Assembly (NCBI GenBank): GCA_029555925.1
Contig: JAKPQU010000529.1
Span: forward strand, 1 to 8,310
Source of the DNA: Bacillota bacterium
GTDB taxonomy: Bacteria; Eremiobacterota; SpSt-956; JAKJGF01
Length of the DNA stretch: 8,310 nucleotides
Reading direction: 5' to 3'
Positions 1 to 4,936 of the stretch are shown in pieces. The position numbers were made by a program, and so were the translations under genes. Under the pieces are notes generated by a model. The model searched no databases and was not told where the DNA came from. It saw only the letters and a program-made list of their open reading frames with translations. How positions within the stretch are numbered: position 1 is the stretch's first letter; each line of letters begins with the position of its first letter.

Positions 1-2
1 TA

Positions 3-56
3 GAAGGTGTATTGGAAGCTATAAACATAGCCTTTTTAAAAACACCCTCTCCTTAA
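3..56 (+). CDS. Possible 3' end of an upstream gene (partial)
   Basis: One frame is open from the window edge and reads EGVLEAINIAFLKTPSP before a TAA stop at 54-56. The first part looks like an amphipathic helix that could end a protein. The last residues (TPSP) and the stop are read from the CCTCTCC-type repeat that follows. Genes of the penicillin-binding protein 2 family often precede rodA, so this could be the tail of such a gene, but 17 residues cannot show that. A second frame is also open to a TAA at 119-121, but its product is basic and looks like translated repeat. The assignment is weak. Confidence 0.25.
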   Translation, partial: EGVLEAINIAFLKTPSP

Positions 57-77
57 TCCTCTCCCTCAAGGGAGAGG
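45..77. repeat. CCTCTCC-type palindromic intergenic repeat
   Basis: CCTCTCC occurs at 46-52 and again at 58-64. The second copy is the left arm of a perfect 8-bp hairpin: CCTCTCCC at 58-65, loop TCAA, GGGAGAGG at 70-77. Repeats of this CCCTCTCC/GGGAGAGG kind are scattered between genes in many environmental bacterial genomes. No T-run follows on the + strand, so it is not a standard intrinsic terminator for the upstream gene, though the stem could protect an mRNA end. Confidence 0.75.
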
Positions 78-133
78 AAATAAGAGGCAAATCCTTTAAG
101 CAGAAATACAATATTCCTTAACTTAATGACATT

Positions 134-153
134 GCGCGTTATGCGTCACGTTA
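134..153. repeat. Degenerate heptamer repeat just before rodA
   Basis: The segment reads as heptamers GCGCGTT, ATGCGTC, ACGTTAT. On the opposite strand, 150-135 reads CGTGACGCATAACGCG, which matches 1339-1354 (CGTGACGCGTTACGCG) at 14 of 16 positions, so it belongs to the same repeat family in inverted orientation. It fills the place where the rodA ribosome binding site would be expected. Confidence 0.6.
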
Positions 154-157
154 TTTT

Positions 158-1240
158 ATGAACAAATTTAAACATCTGGATTTTATACTTATCATAATAG
201 TACTGGCTATTATACTCTTCGGTATAATGATGATTTACAGTGCAAGTTACAGAGGTGAAGGACTGTCTTCCGAATTCAGAAGACAGGTTACATTTTTCCT
301 GGTAGGACTTGTTGCCATGTCTGTTATGATGACAGCAGATTATGAATTCTGGGGTAAATGCAGGAGTTATATCTATATCTGTACCGTTATCCTGTTATTG
401 ATAGTACTTATTAAGGGTGAAAATATCAGAGGAGCTCAGAGCTGGATAACACTGGGAAGTCTGGGAACATTTCAGCCTTCAGAACCGGCAAAACTGGCTT
501 TTATAATTACCTTTTCACGATTATTATCCTTGAATCAAGAAAAAATAAACAAAGTGTCTGTACTTATCAAAATAGCTTTACATGCCGGATTTATTATAGG
601 GCTGGTTTTATTGCAGCCAGATCTCGGCACGTCAATTGTTCTTATTGGAATTACCTTTACACTGCTTTTTTATACAGGTGTTAATCCTTTATATTTGCTC
701 GGAGTCATTCTCCTCGGTACAGGGATAGCACCTTTTTTCCTGAAAGCCTATCAATGGAAGAGACTGACAAGTTTTATCAATGCAGAAAATGATCCTACAG
801 GTGCAGGATGGAATATACTTCAGGCTCAAATAGCAGTAGGTTCCGGTAAATTATTCGGTAAAGGTTTCCTTCAGGGCACTCAGAGTCATCTCCATTTCGT
901 GCCTGAACATACAACAGATTTTATCTTTGCCGTTATAGGAGAAGAATTCGGTTTTACAGGATGTATACTTCTCCTTATCGCTTATTTCCTTATTGTATGG
1001 GAAGGTCTGTCCATAGCAAAAAATGCAAAGGATTCTTTTGGCACACTTATTGCACTTGGAATTGTATCCATGTTTGCACTTCATATAATGGAAAATATAG
1101 GAATGAATATAGGCATTATGCCAATTACAGGTATACCTCTTCCATTTATAAGTGTCGGAGGCAGTTCTCTCTTAACAAATATGATGTCTATAGGTGTTCT
1201 GTTAAATATAAAACTCAAGTCGCAGAGAACGCTGTTTTAG
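158..1240 (+). CDS. rodA: Rod-shape peptidoglycan glycosyltransferase RodA (SEDS family)
   Basis: RodA is a polytopic inner-membrane SEDS protein that polymerises lipid II into glycan strands, working with a class B penicillin-binding protein and the MreB elongation machinery. The 360-residue product is close to the usual family length and mostly hydrophobic. Family motifs appear in order: MIYSAS (25-30), RGAQSWI (91-97), QPSEPAKL (106-113), QPDLGTS (153-159, with the conserved functional Asp155), PEHTTDFIF (249-257), GEEFGF (261-266), and the C-terminal signature NIGIMPITGIPLPFISVGGS (317-336). RodA is preferred over FtsW or SpoVE because of the short N-terminus, overall length and lgt as neighbour, but the subfamily was not tested by alignment. 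The start fits the family N-terminus (charged MNKFKHLD, then a membrane helix), yet no Shine-Dalgarno is visible because the upstream bases are repeat. The TAG stop is the first codon of a heptamer repeat. Confidence 0.93.
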   Translation: MNKFKHLDFILIIIVLAIILFGIMMIYSASYRGEGLSSEFRRQVTFFLVGLVAMSVMMTADYEFWGKCRSYIYICTVILLLIVLIKGENIRGAQSWITLGSLGTFQPSEPAKLAFIITFSRLLSLNQEKINKVSVLIKIALHAGFIIGLVLLQPDLGTSIVLIGITFTLLFYTGVNPLYLLGVILLGTGIAPFFLKAYQWKRLTSFINAENDPTGAGWNILQAQIAVGSGKLFGKGFLQGTQSHLHFVPEHTTDFIFAVIGEEFGFTGCILLLIAYFLIVWEGLSIAKNAKDSFGTLIALGIVSMFALHIMENIGMNIGIMPITGIPLPFISVGGSSLLTNMMSIGVLLNIKLKSQRTLF

Positions 1241-1258
1241 TGAGTAGTGAGTCGTGAG
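1238..1258 (+). repeat. Heptamer repeat covering the rodA stop codon
   Basis: Three heptamers, TAGTGAG, TAGTGAG and TCGTGAG, begin with the rodA stop TAG (1238-1240). The same 21 bases occur on the - strand at 2507-2487, again starting with a stop codon, that of the DUF3352-like gene. In this orientation the repeat holds a stop in every frame. Confidence 0.85.
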
Positions 1259-1272
1259 ACTTGAAGAGCAGG

Positions 1273-1292
1273 GGCGAGTGCCTGTGGTCGCC
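1273..1292. repeat. Short GGCGA/TCGCC hairpin repeat
   Basis: GGCGA at 1273-1277 pairs with TCGCC at 1288-1292 around a 10-base loop. With its GC-rich surroundings (GGGGCGAGTGCC ... GTGGTCGCC) it resembles the GGGGCGA...TCGCCCC intergenic repeats seen in many bacteria. No T-run follows, so it is not called a terminator. Confidence 0.5.
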
Positions 1293-1307
1293 TGGTACCG
1301 GTAAAAC

Positions 1308-1387
1308 ACGCATCACAGATCACGAATACGAACCCACCCGTGACGCGTTACGCGTTACGCGTTACGTAAATTACGCATCACGCACTA
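1308..1387. repeat. Degenerate heptamer array upstream of lgt
   Basis: ACGCGTT is repeated three times head to tail at 1343-1363 and continues as ACG. Around it the same 7-base rhythm is degenerate: TCACAGA, TCACGAA and TACGAA to the left (about 1313-1332), and TTACGCA, TCACGCA, CTACAAT to the right (about 1371-1391). ACGCATCAC occurs at both 1308-1316 and 1373-1381. Heptanucleotide tandem repeats (STRR) are known in some bacteria, notably cyanobacteria. No gene lies in 1241-1406, and I see no convincing promoter there. Confidence 0.75.
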
Positions 1388-1392
1388 CAATA

Positions 1393-1400
1393 GAGGTGAT
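1393..1400 (+). promoter_or_regulatory. Ribosome binding site of lgt
   Basis: GAGGTGAT ends 6 bases before the ATG at 1407, a strong Shine-Dalgarno at normal spacing. It fixes the lgt start and shows that the heptamer array stops short of the translation signals. Confidence 0.8.
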
Positions 1401-1406
1401 TCATAT

Positions 1407-2150
1407 ATGTATAAAATACTCTTTCATATAGGTTCAACACCTGTATATTCATACGGTTTGATGGTGTCTCTCGGTGTTATTGCTGCTTTTATATGTGGTA
1501 TTATATGCGGGAAAGACAGGAATTTCAAAACAGATAAAACCATATATATGATTTTGTTTGTTTTCCTCTCGGGCCTTGCGGGGGCAAAAATATTATTTAT
1601 TATTTTACATCTGAATAATTTTACAGATTTACATGACGGGATTTTTCATATTACAGGAAGCGGACTGGCCTGGCATGGAGGAGTGGCAGGAGGAATTTTA
1701 TTTATGATATATTTTTCAAGAACAGAAAAAATTCCTTTCTTCGATGTGGCAGATTTATCTGTTTTATGCGGCATACTTGGTCTCGTCTTCGGCAGAATAG
1801 GATGTTTCCTTAACGGTTGCTGTTACGGGAAACCTTCTTCTCTTCCCTGGGCTGTCATATTTCCGAGAGCAGGAGATTTTCCGAGACATCCCACACAAAT
1901 CTATGAAAGTTCCCTTGATCTGGCAGTTTTTTTAATACTCTTATATCTGTGGAAAAAAAATAGATATAAAGGAGAGGTATTCTGTGGTTTCATATTCCTT
2001 TACGGAATAGTACGTTTTACCGTAGAATTCTGGAGAGAACATTTCCTTCCCCTTACTCTGGGATTGACCGTGGCCCAGTTCATCAGTATAGGAATGATGA
2101 TAACAGGTCTTATTCTTTACCGGAAAATCCGCAGGACCACATATAACTAA
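1407..2150 (+). CDS. lgt: Phosphatidylglycerol-prolipoprotein diacylglyceryl transferase, Cys-rich variant
   Basis: Lgt transfers diacylglycerol from phosphatidylglycerol to the lipobox cysteine of pre-lipoproteins in the cytoplasmic membrane, the first step of lipoprotein maturation. The 247-residue product has about seven hydrophobic segments. Landmarks are Y16 in YSYGLM, WHGG (89-92), the signature region FGRIGCFLNGCCYGKP (129-143), RHPTQIYES (160-168) and RFTVE (203-207), whose Arg and Glu match the functional Arg239/Glu243 pair of E. coli Lgt. By hand alignment, the residues equivalent to E. coli Asn146 and Glu151 are both Cys (C133, C138), with C139 next to them. This GRIGCF..GCC form recurs in a subgroup of Lgt-family proteins, so exact activity is slightly less certain. 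It follows rodA by 166 bases of repeat-rich DNA, so co-transcription is possible but unproven. Its TAA stop lies in the presumed target duplication of the downstream element. Confidence 0.88.
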   Translation: MYKILFHIGSTPVYSYGLMVSLGVIAAFICGIICGKDRNFKTDKTIYMILFVFLSGLAGAKILFIILHLNNFTDLHDGIFHITGSGLAWHGGVAGGILFMIYFSRTEKIPFFDVADLSVLCGILGLVFGRIGCFLNGCCYGKPSSLPWAVIFPRAGDFPRHPTQIYESSLDLAVFLILLYLWKKNRYKGEVFCGFIFLYGIVRFTVEFWREHFLPLTLGLTVAQFISIGMMITGLILYRKIRRTTYN

Positions 2151-2152
2151 CT
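2146..2152. repeat. Left copy of the 7-bp direct repeat flanking the MITE-like element
   Basis: ACTAACT spans the lgt stop codon TAA (2148-2150). An identical copy stands at the other end of the inverted-repeat element, as expected for a target-site duplication. Confidence 0.65.
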
Positions 2153-2370
2153 GGTGTCAGCGATAAATATGGCACCAGATAAATCTCTGCGTGGTGCTCT
2201 TACGCAAAAAAAATATCGCCTTCGTCTATTTCTGTTATAACCGGCATCATACCAGGTTTATATTAAGACACATTTTGTAGTTTCTTGTAATATAATTTTT
2301 TTCGCTCCAGAGCACCACGCAGAGATTTGTCGGTTTTGACAAAACCAGCGGGATAATTATCGCTGGCAGC
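2153..2370. mobile_element. MITE-like element with long terminal inverted repeats
   Basis: The two ends of this 218-bp segment are inverted copies of each other. The core arms, 2181-2200 and 2309-2328, pair perfectly over 20 bp. The outer ends also match: left GGTGTCAGCGATAAATAT against right (reverse complement) GCTGCCAGCGATAATTAT, 15 of 18. Inward, both arms continue into an A-run. The right arm carries about 14 extra bases forming a GGTTTTG-A-CAAAACC palindrome (2332-2346). Each tip can fold alone: CTGGTG (2151-2156) with CACCAG (2173-2178), and CCAGCG (2345-2350) with CGCTGG (2361-2366). ACTAACT flanks both ends. There is no room for a transposase, so it would be non-autonomous. A large REP/BIME-type palindrome is the alternative. 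The folded RNA could also affect the ends of the converging lgt and DUF3352-like transcripts. Confidence 0.7.
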
Positions 2371-2377
2371 ACTAACT
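2371..2377. repeat. Right copy of the 7-bp direct repeat flanking the MITE-like element
   Basis: ACTAACT directly abuts the right tip of the element and is identical to 2146-2152. Confidence 0.65.
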
Positions 2378-2411
2378 ACCATGACCGGGTGGTAATAACG
2401 AAAAATGAAAA

Positions 2412-2468
2412 CCTGTTCCTCACTTCACCCTTCACTCTTCACGACAAAAAAAGTGAGCCGTGAACAGG
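2412..2468 (-). terminator. Possible terminator of the DUF3352-like transcript
   Basis: CCTGTTC (2412-2418) and CTCACTT (2419-2425) pair with GAACAGG (2462-2468) and AAGTGAG (2451-2457), a 14-bp stem with a 4-base bulge on one side and a 25-base loop. Read on the - strand, the stem is followed by TTTTCATTTTT, a broken T-run. That fits an intrinsic terminator about 40 bases after the DUF3352-like stop codon. The bulge, long loop and repeat origin make this uncertain. Confidence 0.45.
2425..2445. repeat. Three degenerate heptamers in the hairpin loop
   Basis: TCACCCT, TCACTCT and TCACGAC lie head to tail. They share the TCAC start with the heptamers at 2481-2515 and form most of the loop of the hairpin above. 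Confidence 0.6.
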
Positions 2469-2480
2469 TAATATCTCCAT

Positions 2481-2515
2481 TCACGACTCACGACTCACTA
2501 CTCACTACTTACTCC
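2481..2515 (-). repeat. Heptamer array covering the 3' end of the DUF3352-like gene
   Basis: On the + strand this reads TCACGAC twice, TCACTAC twice, then TTACTCC: five heptamers in register. On the gene's own strand the array begins in the coding sequence, so the last codons (Arg-Ser-Lys) and the TAG stop (2507-2505) are repeat-derived. Its 21-base core at 2507-2487 is identical to 1238-1258 at the rodA stop. Confidence 0.85.
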
Positions 2516-4802
2516 TATCATATAGAGGTATAAAAATGACAGAATGAATAACATCATCTTCTACCATAGAAGAACCCCATATATACCTGAACTGTTCCGA
2601 AACCTTTTCTAAATTCTCTTTCCCGATTTCTTCATTCTCCGGCAGTATGGCAGATACCTTCAATAAATCGTTCATATTCATAAAGGAAAAACCTGAAATC
2701 TGTCCGTCTCCCATCTCCTGAATGGCTGTTTTATAATCTTTCATCTGAACTAAGGATTTTCTGTTTCCACGGAAGGTATCTATAACATGTTCCATAGGTT
2801 TTACAGTTTTTCCCGTACTTACGACAACATAATCACCTAAAAAAGCCCATGACAGGTTAAAAGAATTAGATGCTACATTTAAATTATTAAAGGTAGAATA
2901 ATCTTTTCCCCTGTAAGTGACTTCCTCCAGTTTAGCAGGTATAAACGGTGTGGCAAGGTCAAGGAGCTTTTTAAAAGGTTCTTTATTTTTTATACCCATA
3001 ACAAAAACCATATCCATCATGGGTACAGGCATTATTTTTTCCTGTCCTTTTTCATCTTTTCCAATGGTAATACCATTCTGAGAATAATACCTGGGGAAAT
3101 CCTTTTCAAGTCCCGGTAATATGCCGGAAAAACCTGTATAAAAAGGTAGATATTCTCCTGTCTGTTTTTCATCTGAAGGAATGATAACATAGGAACCGCC
3201 ATATGGTGCGGAAGGAATTTGCTCTATATAATCAGGTTTTAAATCTTCCGGTTTTCCTGGTATTTTTCCTCCGTTTTCCTTCTGATACTTTAACGTTGCT
3301 TCTCCGAGAACAGTTAAATCTCTCTTTACTTTCTCCACTGTTGCCATTTTCTTTACATCTTCCAGATAGGTCTCTGTAATAGATGTAGCCACAGTCAAAT
3401 CACCTGATATATTCTCTATTATATCCCTGTCAATATCTAACTGTGTAAAAAGACCGACCATCTGATTAAGACCTTTGTATTTTTCTTCCATATCAGGAAA
3501 AGATTTCATGAATTCCCTTCCTATTTCATGGCCGCTTTTCAGATCAGAACTTGTAACAACCATTGACATATCATCAGGAATAATCCTGAGACCTGACGAT
3601 TGTTCTCTGTTTTTATCAAGAAAAATTTTTATTACAGGACTGTTACTTTCCTTATCAATATTCAAATAACTGTCCATTTTCATGCCTCTCCGGGAACCGG
3701 AAAATGCTACAGAATAACTTTTGAAAGCTTTTATAGCGGGAGGAAGTATTTTACTGAGCGGCTCCTTCGTAATATCCCCGGCAAGAGGACTCAATACATG
3801 TTCCAGATTGATAAACAGTGAAGAAAGACAGTATTCAGGTTTCTTTTCCATAAACTTTGAAAAAAGTGTATTTTTCGTTATATTATCCTGTCCTTCTTTG
3901 AGAAGATCAACAGATTTTTTTACTGTAACCTCATTATTTGAAATAATAAGAAATTTATCTATAAAACAGAAAAACAGTTCTTTTTTAAAAGAATTAATTT
4001 TATTACCTTTATATTCTACAGAAGAAGCCTTTACATCTCCTCCAAATTTGGCAAAGAATGCTTCTGCCCCGGTAACATCCTTTACCTTTGTAACCAGAAC
4101 CACATCAGGTAAAGCGCCGGGCGGTAAATCTTTCTGAGCTTCAATCATATGTCCTGCACCTTTTTCGCCTCTGTAAGAAGGATGTTTCCCTGCAAGACCT
4201 GCTGCTATATGGGCATTTTCACAGCACTCTAAAAGAAAAGCCTGATTGTCCTGTTCCGTTTTATATTCATATTTCCCTTCAGAAGAGCACAGAGGAAGTT
4301 TTTCCATATAATCAGGTATCAGTTCTTTTAATTCCTTCGGATATGATTTATTCACTTCATAATACATTTCAAGGGCATTTGCCGTGGAATAAATATCATA
4401 TTTACATTTATCCAGTTTTCGTGATGCCTTTATATACCTGTATAAATTCTCAGATTTAAAAAGCCCGAAGGACAGCTCTGGTTCCATCCAGGATAATAAA
4501 TCTTTTTCCAGATTAATTCCGCTTTTACTCTGAAATATTCCCAGAAGTTCTTTCAGGTCTTTTATATCCTGAATTTCTTCTCCCTCTTTCGTATGTTCTA
4601 ACTGCCATATAACAGGATAAAAATTAATATTTGCATAAATATCTACATCAGACGGAATAGCCTTAAAGGTTTCAGATTTATAATTTGATAAAAGATAATA
4701 ATTTTTCACACCCATTATAGATAATCCGAGACAGATTATAAGGAAACTAAGGGCCATAATACCTGCTTCCGCCACACCTCTTTGAAACTGTTTCATTTTC
4801 AT
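2505..4802 (-). CDS. Membrane-anchored DUF3352-like protein with two pseudopilin-like modules
   Basis: About 765 residues with one N-terminal membrane helix (about 15-33), probably anchoring a large domain outside the cytoplasm. There are no lipobox or enzyme motifs, and the function is unknown. Two halves share a DUF3352-like plan: IPSDVDIYANINF, a DLLSWMEPELSFGLF segment, DVVLVTKVKDVTGAEAFF, then YKGNKI...FIDKFLIISN; the second half repeats it with IPDDMSMVV, ISGDLTVATS, MVFVMGIKNKEPFKKLL, YRGKDY...FLGDYVVVST. Each half carries an insert like the globular part of type II secretion pseudopilins: about 130-220 (ALEMYYEVNKSYPKELKEL, then Cys172, Cys193-Cys194 and a His) and about 487-560 (TLKYQKENGGKIPGKPEDL, then YIEQIPSAPYGGSY). 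The start at 4802 has GAGGT 7 bases upstream. An ATG at 4844, adding 14 residues, also has a possible site (AGAGG, 10 bases away), so the start is not settled. The stop is inside a repeat. Confidence 0.75.
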   Translation of the reverse strand: MKMKQFQRGVAEAGIMALSFLIICLGLSIMGVKNYYLLSNYKSETFKAIPSDVDIYANINFYPVIWQLEHTKEGEEIQDIKDLKELLGIFQSKSGINLEKDLLSWMEPELSFGLFKSENLYRYIKASRKLDKCKYDIYSTANALEMYYEVNKSYPKELKELIPDYMEKLPLCSSEGKYEYKTEQDNQAFLLECCENAHIAAGLAGKHPSYRGEKGAGHMIEAQKDLPPGALPDVVLVTKVKDVTGAEAFFAKFGGDVKASSVEYKGNKINSFKKELFFCFIDKFLIISNNEVTVKKSVDLLKEGQDNITKNTLFSKFMEKKPEYCLSSLFINLEHVLSPLAGDITKEPLSKILPPAIKAFKSYSVAFSGSRRGMKMDSYLNIDKESNSPVIKIFLDKNREQSSGLRIIPDDMSMVVTSSDLKSGHEIGREFMKSFPDMEEKYKGLNQMVGLFTQLDIDRDIIENISGDLTVATSITETYLEDVKKMATVEKVKRDLTVLGEATLKYQKENGGKIPGKPEDLKPDYIEQIPSAPYGGSYVIIPSDEKQTGEYLPFYTGFSGILPGLEKDFPRYYSQNGITIGKDEKGQEKIMPVPMMDMVFVMGIKNKEPFKKLLDLATPFIPAKLEEVTYRGKDYSTFNNLNVASNSFNLSWAFLGDYVVVSTGKTVKPMEHVIDTFRGNRKSLVQMKDYKTAIQEMGDGQISGFSFMNMNDLLKVSAILPENEEIGKENLEKVSEQFRYIWGSSMVEDDVIHSVIFIPLYDRSK

Positions 4803-4809
4803 ACATAGT

Positions 4810-4814
4810 ACCTC
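4810..4814 (-). promoter_or_regulatory. Ribosome binding site favouring the 4802 start
   Basis: GAGGT on the - strand lies 7 bases before the ATG at 4802-4800. The competing site for the 4844 start is AGAGG at about 4859-4855, spaced 10 bases. The first spacing is the more usual. Confidence 0.55.
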
Positions 4815-4936
4815 ATTTCTATTTTTTTTGACTTTGTCATACATTTTGTCTAAACCTCTATTAAGTCCTTATTACATGGTAAGTTTACACAAAACATCAG
4901 ACACTCTCTTTTTTTAGCTTTCAACTTAAACCGTTA

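Noticed and set aside
961..1257. A 98-codon frame overlapping the end of rodA
   Set aside because: It lies in another frame of rodA, which has full SEDS motifs; its product is an out-of-frame translation with many Tyr and Cys and no domain.
1343..1366. ACGCGTT tandem copies as a CRISPR array or an origin iteron set
   Set aside because: The units are 7 bases with no spacers, and there are no cas, rep or dnaA genes nearby. The degenerate neighbours fit a heptamer repeat better.
3475..4137. Several + strand frames inside the DUF3352-like gene
   Set aside because: They overlap each other and the coherent - strand gene, and show no domain, signal or ribosome binding site.
4845..4936. A promoter or terminator between the hydrolase and DUF3352-like genes
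   Set aside because: TTGAAA is present on the - strand, but no -10 box at proper spacing follows, and no stem with a T-run is visible. Nothing here supports a call.
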